NCBI GenBank assembly: GCA_017540385.1
Contig: JAFYBD010000206.1
Coordinates: forward strand, 1-10,567
Source of the DNA: Lentisphaeria bacterium
Lineage (GTDB): Bacteria; Verrucomicrobiota; Lentisphaeria; Victivallales; UBA1829
Direction: 5' to 3'
DNA: 10,567 nucleotides
In this document: positions 1 to 6,047 of the stretch, one piece after another
Layout: each line of letters opens with the position of its first letter
Position numbering within the stretch: the first letter of the stretch is position 1
The notes under the pieces: generated by a model
Databases searched by the model: none
What the model was told of the DNA's origin: nothing
The model's input: only the letters and a program-made list of their open reading frames with translations
Translations under genes and position numbers: made by a program

Positions 1-691
1 CCTTCGGGCCGAACGGTTCGGCCGGAGGCTTGACATGGTCGTACGAATCGTCTGCGTCCGGGTCGTATCGCAGCCCTTCCGGGACGCCCGGGGCGTTTTC
101 GGACAGGACCATCCGGGCGACCTCCGCGATCGCGCCGGAGATGGCGGCGGCGTATTGTCCGTCCCGCATGGCGGGAGCCATCCCGCGGAGGATGTCGCCG
201 GCGCGGGCGTCGTTGATGACGCCCTCCAGGCCGTATCCGATCTCCAGGCGGCTCTGCCGGTCCTCCATGGACAGGACCAGCACCACGCCGTTGTCCAGGC
301 CCTTCTGCCCGATCTTCCATTTCTCCGCCACGGCGAGACCGAAATCCTCGATCGCGTCCCCGTACAGGGACTTGACGATCAGCACTGCCATCTGCCCGCC
401 GGACGCGTCTTCGTAGGTATCGATCTGCCCCGTCAGGGCGTCGACTTCGCCGGTCGTCAGCACGCCGGCCTTGTCCACCACGCGGTGGGTCCCGAGGGCG
501 GGGATGCGTTCGTCCGTGTTCCGGAAGCTGTCACGGTCGAAGATATTGCTATCCAGCATGGACAATACCGCCAGCTGCAACACCATGAGCACGAAGACCA
601 GCAGACTCAGGTTTCCGAGCAGATTCGGGAACCCGGACTGCCAGTATCCCACATGGGGCGGATTCAATTTCTTTGCGGCTGTTTTCGCCAT
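1..691 (-). CDS. TPM-domain membrane protein (YgcG/TPM_phosphatase family), 3' end outside window
   Basis: The minus-strand frame is open for 230 codons from the ATG at 691 to the left edge, so the C-terminus is missing. Residues 1-20 are short and basic, residues about 24-46 form one membrane segment, and the TPM domain covers about 70-195. Visible TPM hallmarks are VVDKAGVLT (71-79), GGQMAVLIV (98-106), the WKIGQKGLDNGVVLVLS block (125-141) and the RLEIGYGLEG block (148-157). A hydrophilic Pro/Asp-rich tail follows. Family knowledge: TPM proteins are membrane-anchored and often lie next to lemA, as here. Some are reported to have acid phosphatase activity and others act in photosystem repair, but the role of this type is uncertain. 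The ribosome binding site is weak (AAAG about 10 bases before ATG). No promoter is visible between lemA and this gene, so it probably depends on read-through of the hairpin at 717-748. Family assignment is firm; function is not. Confidence 0.85.
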   Translation of the reverse strand, partial: MAKTAAKKLNPPHVGYWQSGFPNLLGNLSLLVFVLMVLQLAVLSMLDSNIFDRDSFRNTDERIPALGTHRVVDKAGVLTTGEVDALTGQIDTYEDASGGQMAVLIVKSLYGDAIEDFGLAVAEKWKIGQKGLDNGVVLVLSMEDRQSRLEIGYGLEGVINDARAGDILRGMAPAMRDGQYAAAISGAIAEVARMVLSENAPGVPEGLRYDPDADDSYDHVKPPAEPFGPK

Positions 692-716
692 GGACTGGAC
701 GCTTTCTGCGAAGAGG

Positions 717-748
717 AAAAAGCCCGGGCGAAGCGGTCCGTCCGGGCT
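717..748 (-). terminator. Intrinsic terminator or attenuator between lemA and the TPM gene
   Basis: On the minus strand a 10-bp GC-rich stem (one G-U pair, AGCCCGG outermost) closes an 8-base loop and runs directly into a run of Ts. It lies 15 bases after the lemA stop codon and about 25 bases before the next ATG. It looks like a Rho-independent terminator. Because the TPM gene has no visible promoter of its own, partial termination that sets the ratio of the two products is likely (inference). Confidence 0.75.
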
Positions 749-762
749 CGATGGTCAGAAGA

Positions 763-1350
763 TCAGAATTGGACCTTCGGGGCGATCACGACGGCTTCGT
801 GGCCCTGCGGGGGTTCGAAGTAGTCGCGTTGTTCGAGGTTGAGCCCGACGAACGGGAGATTGCCGGCGAAGAGGGAACCGGGGAACTGGCGGATCGTGCG
901 GTTGAATCTCTTCACGTCCTCGTTGTAGCGTTTGCGGGTGACTTTGATGCGGTTTTCGGTACCGGCGAGCTCGTCCTGCAGACGGAGGAAGCCCTCGTTC
1001 GCCTTCAGTTCGGGGTAGTTTTCCGCGATGGCGAGCAGGCGGCCGAGACCGGTGGTCAGGGCGGCGTCGGCTTCGGCCTTCTCCTGCATGGTCGTGGCTC
1101 CGGCGAGTCTGCCGCGTGCGTCGGCGATGCCGGTGAAGACTTCTTCCTCGTGCGTGGCGTAGCCCTTCACGGTGGCGACCAGGTTCGGGATCAGGTCGTT
1201 GCGGCGCTGGAGATCGGTGTCGATGTTCGACCAGGCTTCGTTCACGTCTTCGTCCAGGGCGATCAGGGCGTTGCGCTGGGAGATGATCCAGCCGCCCAGG
1301 ACGACCACGATGGCGGCGATAATGCCGAATACGACCAGAGAATTTTTCAT
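763..1350 (-). CDS. lemA: LemA family protein
   Basis: A 195-residue protein, the usual size for LemA. The N-terminus is a single hydrophobic segment (about 5-23) with a very short leading tail. A helical domain follows with the family signature ALDEDVNEAWSNIDTDLQRR (about 31-50), then NDLIPNLVATVKGY and, further on, the LLAIAENYPELKANEGF block and an N-R-I-x-V-x-R-x-x-Y-N motif. Near the end comes the FPGSLFAG segment, also typical of the family. LemA proteins are anchored in the cytoplasmic membrane and are mostly helical; their biochemical role is not settled. They often sit beside TPM-domain proteins, as here. AAAGGAAG about 8 bases before the ATG supports the start. A promoter lies at 1453-1480 and a perfect palindrome (1394-1405) sits in the leader. 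Confidence 0.95.
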   Translation of the reverse strand: MKNSLVVFGIIAAIVVVLGGWIISQRNALIALDEDVNEAWSNIDTDLQRRNDLIPNLVATVKGYATHEEEVFTGIADARGRLAGATTMQEKAEADAALTTGLGRLLAIAENYPELKANEGFLRLQDELAGTENRIKVTRKRYNEDVKRFNRTIRQFPGSLFAGNLPFVGLNLEQRDYFEPPQGHEAVVIAPKVQF

Positions 1351-1393
1351 GATGAGTCTTCCTTTCTTGAGGTGACGAAATGGTATGGGGTGT

Positions 1394-1405
1394 GAATGTA
1401 CATTC
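1394..1405. promoter_or_regulatory. Perfect 12-bp palindrome in the lemA leader
   Basis: GAATGTACATTC reads the same on both strands. It lies between the putative lemA promoter and the lemA ribosome binding site, about 45 bases before the start codon. This is a typical place for a repressor operator, but no regulator gene is next to it and the motif is not one I can assign. Confidence 0.35.
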
Positions 1406-1452
1406 GACCGGGGCGGACGCAGACTCGCCGTCCCGGTAGTTAAATTCTATAT

Positions 1453-1480
1453 AACATACAATTTCTTTTCGCAAATGCAA
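1453..1480 (-). promoter_or_regulatory. Putative sigma-70-type promoter of lemA
   Basis: Reading the minus strand: TTGCAT (1475-1480), 16-base spacer, TATGTT (1453-1458), in a local AT-rich patch. An overlapping alternative is TTGCGA with a 17-base spacer and TATAGA. The first option matches the TTGCAA-16-TATATT layout seen before the ABC operon and the galactosidase gene. The rest of the 1351-1576 gap holds only the palindrome and a weak possible terminator for the ABC operon. Confidence 0.5.
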
Positions 1481-1576
1481 GCCCCCGACCGGAAAAAAAT
1501 GAGTTTATCCGCCCGCTTTTCGCCCTCCCTCTTTCCGCGCGGGCCGATTCGGGGCGGAGACGCGGCGGGGCCGGGG

Positions 1577-2230
1577 TCAGAATTCCCGGTTCTTCATCGT
1601 TTTCATGCAGCAGCCGTACAGCGTGCCGCAGACGATCAGCGCGAGCAGGAGGATGCCGCCGGCGATCACGAAGGGATTGAGGAGCCATTCCGGCAGGTTC
1701 GCGGCCGCGTGCTCGCGGTCGATGGGGCCGACGACCTTCACGATGACCGCAGAGACCGCGAAGAGCACCCCGTACAGCACGAGCGTGATGATCCGGCTGC
1801 GTTCGATCCCGAAGATCATCTGGACCGGCAGGATCGTGAGGAGCAGCATCAGCGTCGCCGGCAGGCAGAGCGCCGCGTAGGCGAGCCCGTCCGGGAGCGC
1901 GTCCGTGGCGCCGCGCACGTAACACGCCGCGACGAAGAGCGCCGTCCCGAACGCCACCCCGAGCACGTCCGCCAGGATGCAGAAGAGATACCGCTCGTTC
2001 ACGTATGTCTTCGGGTCGACCGGGAGCGAGAAGAGGAACGGGAACCCGTTGCTGCGTTCGTCGGCGACCAGCGGGGTCAGGCCGAGCATGCCGATCAGGA
2101 TGGCGGAGTAGCCGATCACGAAGCTGCCCTCGGTGCAGAAGGCGATCATGACGCAGATGGCGAGCAGCATGAGGAGCTGCTGTTTGCGCCGGAACGTGAT
2201 GCGCAGGTCTTTGACGAGGAGTCCTTTCAT
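1577..2230 (-). CDS. ABC-2 type transporter permease (ABC2_membrane_5-like)
   Basis: A 217-residue integral membrane protein with about six hydrophobic segments. It opens with MKGLLVKDLR followed by a basic stretch. Between the second and third membrane regions is the motif DERSNGFPFLFSLPVDPKTY (about 57-76) followed by VNERYL, which is characteristic of the small ABC-2 permeases paired with YtrB/EcsA-like ATPases. Its ATG overlaps the stop of the ATPase gene (ATGA, 2227-2230), and a strong GGAGGAGG lies just upstream inside the ATPase gene, so the two are translationally coupled. It should form the membrane channel of a homodimeric or heteromeric exporter driven by the upstream ATPase. The substrate cannot be read from sequence. 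No adjacent GntR-type regulator is present, although one often accompanies such pairs. Confidence 0.85.
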   Translation of the reverse strand: MKGLLVKDLRITFRRKQQLLMLLAICVMIAFCTEGSFVIGYSAILIGMLGLTPLVADERSNGFPFLFSLPVDPKTYVNERYLFCILADVLGVAFGTALFVAACYVRGATDALPDGLAYAALCLPATLMLLLTILPVQMIFGIERSRIITLVLYGVLFAVSAVIVKVVGPIDREHAAANLPEWLLNPFVIAGGILLLALIVCGTLYGCCMKTMKNREF

Positions 2231-3075
2231 TCGTCCGTCCCTCCTCCGAGCAGCAGGATGAAGTCGTCGATGTCGGCGCTCTTCACCTTCAGTTCCGGGT
2301 GGTTCTCCTCGAAATACCGCTTGTCGTTCGTGATGCAGGCGTAGCCGAACGTCTCCTTCCGGAACCCGGCGATCCGGCCGCGGTCGATGCGGTCGAAGAG
2401 CTCGAACGGTATCTGCACGGTCCCGTAGTTCCGCCCGATGTTCTCGTCCGTCTCGTGCAGCACGATCCGACCGCGCGAGAAGAGGTAGAATTCACCGCAG
2501 AGCCCCTCCAGGTCGGTCGAGATGTGCGACGTGATGAGGATCGTGCAGGCGTTCGACCCCGCGTAGTCCTTCAGAAATGCGATGATCTCCTGCCGCGCCT
2601 CGACGTCCAGCCCGGCGGTCGGTTCGTCCAGGATCAGCAGCCGGGCATGATGGCTGATGGCGGTCAGAACACGGGCCTTCGCCTTCATGCCGGTCGAGAA
2701 CTCCTTCAGCGGCTTTTTGAGCGGGAGACCGAATTTCGCGCACATGTCGCGGGAAAACGTCTCGTCGAACTCCCGGTACATCGCCCGCAGGATCGCGATC
2801 ACGTCCTCCAGCGACAGCACCTCGGAAAACATCGAATCGGACAGCGCGACGCCGAGCTGTTCCTTGTCGCGGGGCGTGAGCGCGCGGGCTTCGCGGCCGA
2901 ACACCTTCACGCTGCCCGCCGTGGGCTTGACGAGCCCGAGGATCGCCTTGATGGTCGTGCTCTTCCCGGAGCCGTTCTTCCCGATGATCCCCACGACTTT
3001 GCCGTCCGGGATGTCCATCGAGATCTCCAGCCGGAAATCGCCGTACTCCTTCACGAATTGTTCGAATGTTATCAT
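2227..3075 (-). CDS. ABC transporter ATP-binding protein
   Basis: A 282-residue nucleotide-binding subunit. It shows Walker A GKNGSGKST (32-40), a signature motif of the STGMK type (127-131, in place of LSGGQ), Walker B LLILDEP (146-152) with the D-loop AGLD just after, and the switch histidine in ITSH (184). A C-terminal extension of about 80 residues follows the core. No clear Q-loop glutamine is visible near residue 80, where the sequence reads ALSDSMF. The STGMK signature is common in ATPases paired with ABC-2 permeases. The frame is open further upstream to 3285, but I chose the ATG at 3075: ABC homology begins there and a promoter (3129-3156) lies within the upstream extension. The ribosome binding site is poor. 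The ATPase acts at the inner face of the membrane with the permease encoded downstream. Confidence 0.9.
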   Translation of the reverse strand: MITFEQFVKEYGDFRLEISMDIPDGKVVGIIGKNGSGKSTTIKAILGLVKPTAGSVKVFGREARALTPRDKEQLGVALSDSMFSEVLSLEDVIAILRAMYREFDETFSRDMCAKFGLPLKKPLKEFSTGMKAKARVLTAISHHARLLILDEPTAGLDVEARQEIIAFLKDYAGSNACTILITSHISTDLEGLCGEFYLFSRGRIVLHETDENIGRNYGTVQIPFELFDRIDRGRIAGFRKETFGYACITNDKRYFEENHPELKVKSADIDDFILLLGGGTDE

Positions 3076-3128
3076 CTGTCTGTCCCGAAGCTCAAAATAA
3101 GGGCGGTTAAATCCATTTTCGCGGGAAT

Positions 3129-3156
3129 AATATACCACGCGACTCCGCGATTGCAA
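3129..3156 (-). promoter_or_regulatory. Putative promoter of the ABC exporter operon
   Basis: Minus strand: TTGCAA (3151-3156), 16-base spacer, TATATT (3129-3134). The predicted start of transcription is about 45 bases before the ATPase ATG. Hexamers and spacing are identical to those of the galactosidase promoter at 5107-5134. Confidence 0.65.
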
Positions 3157-3182
3157 GCAAGCCGCGCTCCGTCTTTTCCGCG

Positions 3183-3219
3183 AAAAAAAGGCGAATCCCC
3201 CGGGGCAGGGGGACTCGCC
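3183..3219 (-). terminator. Strong intrinsic terminator of the alpha-galactosidase gene
   Basis: About 23 bases after the galactosidase stop, the minus strand forms a 12-bp stem (one A-C mismatch) starting GGCGAGTCCCCC with a 6-base loop, then seven Ts. On the plus strand the same hairpin is followed by GGTATTTTT, so it could work in both directions. It separates the galactosidase from the ABC operon promoter just downstream. Confidence 0.9.
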
Positions 3220-3242
3220 GGTATTTTTGTCGGATGAAACGC

Positions 3243-5015
3243 TCAGTCGAGCGGAGTCACGCGATAGATGCCCGCGGAGTGGCATTTGAGCACGCGCGAG
3301 AAGGATCCGCTGAACTCACCGAGGTCCTTGCCTTCCCAGAGGTCGCGGACACGGGCGCGCTTGCCGACGCCGAGTTCGGCGAAGTCCACGGAGACTTCCG
3401 CCTCGTCCTTGACTTCCACGTCGAACGCCTCGTCGGTCAGGACGAGGAACTCGATCGTGCCGCCCTGACGATCCGTGCCGTCGGCCAGGACGCCGCGCGC
3501 GGTGAGGGTGTCGTAGCCCTCGGGGCGGTCGTAGATGATGACCGAGGCCGCGTGCGTGCCGATGCCGTCGATCTGGCGACCGTCGGAGGTCTGCCCGACG
3601 CGGGTGCTGCCCCAGCCCTGCGACGCGCTCTTCCATCTGAGCTCGGTGAGCTTCTTCGTACCGTTGGGACCGGAGAGTACCGGTTCCAGCCAGGCCGCGT
3701 GGTCGTAGTTGATGCCGTCGCCGCCGTCGGTCACGGCCAGCGCGAACGACTTCGATCCGCCGATGTCGGCCTTGATCTCGGTCTCGCGCACGCCGGAACC
3801 GCCGACCTTGATGCTGTGGAACTTGGCCTTCTGGTAATCGATGTTGTGCGTGCCCGGGGTGGAGGCGTTGAAGAGCGCGACGTATTTATCCTTGCTGCCG
3901 GGGACGTCCGCCGTCCACACGAAGAGGTCGCCCTTCTGCGAGAGCTGGCGGTTGTTTTCGCTGTTCTGGTTGACCTCGATGACTTCCTTGTTCGTGAGGA
4001 GCTTCAGCGTCCAGTCGTCGAGCTTGGTCATGTCCGCGCCGAGGATCAGCGGCGAACGCGCGATCGACCACAGGGTGAAGCACAGACGCTGTTCGTCCTG
4101 CGTGAAGTTGGTCTTCCGGTTGAACTGGATGATGCCGAAGGGCAGCATGTCGGCGTCCGGCCACGAACCCTTGATGCGGTAGGGTTCCCAGCGGTGGAGC
4201 CGCCCGAACATGCCGTACAGCGGAGCCCAGCGGTCCCAGAAGTCGTCGGAGACGCGCCACATGTTCGCGTGCTTGTCGGCGTGCTCGCCATTCTGGATCG
4301 GGGTGTCGCCGGGGGAGAGGCTCAGGATGATCGGACGGCCGCACTTGTCGATCGCCTTTCGAATGGCTTCGATCTCGGCGGTGGCGTACGGACGCGAGAG
4401 GTCGTCGATCTTGATGAAGTCGAGCCCCCACTCGGCGAACTGTTCGAAGAGGGAGTCGTAGTATTCCTGCGCGCCGGGCTTGCGCATGTCCACGCCGTAC
4501 ATGTCCTGGTTCCAGGGGCACGTGCTGCGCATATTGACGATGTCCTGTGCGTGGTAATTCGTGCCCTTGACCTGCGTATTCTCGCGCACGGCCTGACGCG
4601 GGATGCCGCGCATGAGATGCACGCCGATCTTCAGGCCGCGTTCGTGCATGTAGTCCGCCAGCGGCTTCAGGCCCTTTCCGCCGACCGAGGACGGGAAGCG
4701 TTCCGGCCCGGGGATGAACCTGCCGTACTGGTCCATGGAGAACTGGTGCCGGGCGTCGCTCTGGAAGCCCTTCTGATTGTCGTTGTACCACTGGTGGTCG
4801 ATCACGAAGACGTCCCAGCCGAACGGTTTGAGCAGTTTGACCTGCGCTTCGGCCTGTTCCTTGGCCTGCGCTTCGGTGAGGCTGAGCCCGAAACAGTCGA
4901 AGCTGTTCCAGCCCATCGGTGGCGTCGGCGCCCAATCGTGGAAATCCGCCGCGCCGAGCAGGGCGGTTGCCAGCATGAAACATGCGGATGACAGAATTTT
5001 CAGGGACGGTTTCAT
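3243..5015 (-). CDS. Exported GH27-type alpha-galactosidase with an inserted NPCBM module
   Basis: A 590-residue glycoside hydrolase expected to release terminal alpha-galactose from plant oligo- or polysaccharides. An N-terminal signal peptide (1 to about 23, Ala-rich end LLGAAD) directs export. The TIM barrel starts with PPMGWNSFDCFG (32-43) and carries VIDHQWY (71-77), the KIDD motif (202-205; the K-x-D pattern makes D204 the likely nucleophile) and WRVSDD (253-258; the R-x-S-x-D pattern makes D258 the likely acid/base). The beta-sandwich begins around 345. Residues about 400-540, with WGS (468-470), a GIGTHA motif (484-489) and Asp/Gly-rich turns, look like an NPCBM carbohydrate-binding module inserted before the last strands (VRDLWEGKDLGEF, 556-568). 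GGAGGT before the ATG supports the start. It forms a single-gene unit with its own promoter and terminator. Fine specificity (galactose versus arabinose or N-acetylgalactosamine) is not certain. Confidence 0.9.
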   Translation of the reverse strand: MKPSLKILSSACFMLATALLGAADFHDWAPTPPMGWNSFDCFGLSLTEAQAKEQAEAQVKLLKPFGWDVFVIDHQWYNDNQKGFQSDARHQFSMDQYGRFIPGPERFPSSVGGKGLKPLADYMHERGLKIGVHLMRGIPRQAVRENTQVKGTNYHAQDIVNMRSTCPWNQDMYGVDMRKPGAQEYYDSLFEQFAEWGLDFIKIDDLSRPYATAEIEAIRKAIDKCGRPIILSLSPGDTPIQNGEHADKHANMWRVSDDFWDRWAPLYGMFGRLHRWEPYRIKGSWPDADMLPFGIIQFNRKTNFTQDEQRLCFTLWSIARSPLILGADMTKLDDWTLKLLTNKEVIEVNQNSENNRQLSQKGDLFVWTADVPGSKDKYVALFNASTPGTHNIDYQKAKFHSIKVGGSGVRETEIKADIGGSKSFALAVTDGGDGINYDHAAWLEPVLSGPNGTKKLTELRWKSASQGWGSTRVGQTSDGRQIDGIGTHAASVIIYDRPEGYDTLTARGVLADGTDRQGGTIEFLVLTDEAFDVEVKDEAEVSVDFAELGVGKRARVRDLWEGKDLGEFSGSFSRVLKCHSAGIYRVTPLD

Positions 5016-5106
5016 GAAGACCTCCGTGTTGTTGAAAATTGGGGGTGATTTAAGGATGATTGTCTGAGTCGTCCGGGGGAAAATCCGAGTTTTCCCTCAT
5101 TTTCGT

Positions 5107-5134
5107 AATATACCCCCGCTCCGAACGATTGCAA
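5107..5134 (-). promoter_or_regulatory. Putative promoter of the alpha-galactosidase gene
   Basis: Minus strand: TTGCAA (5129-5134), 16-base spacer, TATATT (5107-5112). It predicts a leader of about 85 bases before the GGAGGT ribosome binding site. It matches the ABC operon promoter in both hexamers and spacing. Confidence 0.65.
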
Positions 5135-5279
5135 GGCACATTCTGCCCGAATTCCCGGAAATAACGTTCCTGATACCCCCGACTAACGTGAAATAACGTA
5201 CCCCGCCGCGCCAACCCCTCACCACCACCGCAGACGTACGAATCGAATGGTCATTTGAAAGAGTTTATATCATCAACTC

Positions 5280-5307
5280 TTGACATCCGCGATTTTCGTG
5301 CTATATT
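5280..5307 (+). promoter_or_regulatory. Sigma-70-type promoter of the DUF3791 locus
   Basis: TTGACA (5280-5285), 16-base spacer, TATATT (5302-5307), with GGAG at 5317-5320 and ATG at 5330. The promoter lies inside the longest open frame (which begins at 5255), so the true coding start must be downstream of it, at 5330. Confidence 0.75.
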
Positions 5308-5329
5308 ATCTCAAACGGAGATAACTGTC

Positions 5330-6019
5330 ATGACGGAATCGGAAAAGAAACTAGCCTTTGTGTCGTTCTGCATCGAGGAGTACAAGACGCTTCACGGCAT
5401 GGATGGTCGTTCGGTCGCCGATCTATTCGAGAAATACGGCGTGACGGACTACCTGCTTGAGCATTATTCTGTCCTGCATTCGTTCAGCCGCGAGGCGATC
5501 CTGAACGACATCGATCAATTCATGAACGTCAGGGATGAAGAAGGTCCGCAAACTGACCGACCAGGTCCTGTTCCACACGGAGAAAGCGTTGTCTCTCCTG
5601 AAATACGCAGGAAGCGAGGTGGTACAATGCCCGCTCAAATAACGCAGGAAAATGTCCGGCTGCTGATTCCCGGCAAAGCGGCCGGAGTTGCCGCCCTGAT
5701 GTCCGAGAAACGATCCATATCGCCCAAGGCGGCGCTTCTGGCGTTTTACCGTTCGAAAACCTATCGCGAGCTCGAACGCGAATCCTCCAAATACTGGCAT
5801 TACAGCCCGGAACAGCTGTATGTCGTCGGCGGGCTCTCCCGGCATGCGGTAAAACATGGACCGGGACGAAGCGTTCTGCTCCCGTTCCGGAAAGAGATCC
5901 TTTTCCTATGGAGAAAAAGGAAAAGCGCGCGAACAATCGCGGAGGAACTGACAAAACATGGCATCCAGACCACGCCTCAAAACGTGTGGAAATTCATCAA
6001 ACGGCATGACGTCGGTTAA
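5330..6019 (+). CDS. DUF3791-like protein fused in frame to a small gut-bacterial ORF family and a C-terminal HTH-like tail
   Basis: One open frame of 229 codons from the ATG at 5330 (GGAG nine bases before; promoter at 5280-5307). It has three parts. Residues 1 to about 68 (FVSFCIEEYKTLHG, VADLFEKYGVTDYL, YSVLHS) resemble DUF3791, normally a stand-alone protein of about 70 residues. Residues 100 to about 165, starting at an internal ATG (5627), contain ITQENVRLLIPGKAAGV, ALLAFYRSKTY and KYWHYSPEQLY. I recall this as a small uncharacterised protein type often found beside DUF3791 genes. Residues about 185-226 are basic and look like a helix-turn-helix (SARTIAEELTKHGIQTTPQN). The linker, residues about 70-99, is Pro/Arg-rich with poor third-position GC and does not look translated in this frame. 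The locus may therefore be two or three genes rather than a real fusion. Such genes are often toxin-antitoxin-like, but no DUF3990 partner is visible. Function unknown. Confidence 0.6.
   Translation: MTESEKKLAFVSFCIEEYKTLHGMDGRSVADLFEKYGVTDYLLEHYSVLHSFSREAILNDIDQFMNVRDEEGPQTDRPGPVPHGESVVSPEIRRKRGGTMPAQITQENVRLLIPGKAAGVAALMSEKRSISPKAALLAFYRSKTYRELERESSKYWHYSPEQLYVVGGLSRHAVKHGPGRSVLLPFRKEILFLWRKRKSARTIAEELTKHGIQTTPQNVWKFIKRHDVG
5535..5642 (+). CDS. Candidate 35-residue ORF in another frame within the DUF3791 locus
   Basis: ATG at 5535 to TAA at 5640-5642, encoding MKKVRKLTDQVLF followed by an amphipathic stretch. By hand count, 25 of 34 codons after the ATG end in G or C, like the flanking genes. 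The long frame over the same bases has about 8 of 31. The TGA at 5536-5538 overlaps the ATG in the ATGA arrangement typical of coupled genes. The TAA overlaps the start of the next putative gene (ATG 5627) by 16 bases. The AGGG just before the ATG is too close to be a good ribosome binding site. I do not recognise the product. It may be a small gene or the true tail of the DUF3791 protein reached after a frameshift. Confidence 0.35.
   Translation: MKKVRKLTDQVLFHTEKALSLLKYAGSEVVQCPLK
5616..5629 (+). promoter_or_regulatory. Ribosome binding site and internal start codon
   Basis: GAGGTGG (5616-5622) precedes the ATG at 5627 by four bases. Homology to the small family with the ITxEN...FYxSxTY...KxWHxSP pattern begins right at this ATG, so a separate 130-residue protein (5627-6019) is likely made from here, whether or not the longer frame is also translated. 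Confidence 0.55.
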
Positions 6020-6047
6020 CGGGACTAATTGCTGACGCAGACCGGGA

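Larger units (their letters stand above)
5016..5329. other. Divergent intergenic region between the galactosidase and DUF3791 genes
   Basis: This 314-base gap holds two divergent promoters: the galactosidase promoter (5107-5134, minus) and the DUF3791 promoter (5280-5307, plus). Between them lies a patch with AACGT three times (about 5163-5199), twice within the larger repeat GAAATAACGT. It sits about 25-70 bases upstream of the galactosidase -35, where an activator could bind. Nothing else, such as an RNA gene or transposon end, was seen. Confidence 0.6.

Noticed and set aside
1493..1544. Possible terminator of the ABC operon (GCCCGC/GCGGGC stem followed by a run of Ts)
   Set aside because: The stem is only 6 bp with a 22-base loop, and the T-run begins about 10 bases later; too weak to list as a feature.
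3076..3285. N-terminal extension of the ABC ATPase to an upstream ATG at 3285
   Set aside because: It would run through the galactosidase stop, its terminator and the operon's own promoter, and ABC homology starts at the ATG at 3075.
3234..4991. 585-codon plus-strand frame opposite the alpha-galactosidase
   Set aside because: It is rich in Arg, Val, Asp and Ala, typical of the antisense of a GC-rich gene. The minus-strand product has clear GH27 motifs, a signal peptide, ribosome binding site, promoter and terminator.
5255..5329. Start of the DUF3791 gene at 5255
   Set aside because: The promoter (TTGACA-16-TATATT at 5280-5307) lies inside this extension. The ATG at 5330 has a GGAG at the right distance and begins the conserved domain.
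5016..6047. Mobile element around the plus-strand locus
   Set aside because: The opposite orientation and DUF3791-type content suggest acquisition, but I see no transposase, integrase, inverted terminal repeats or target duplications.
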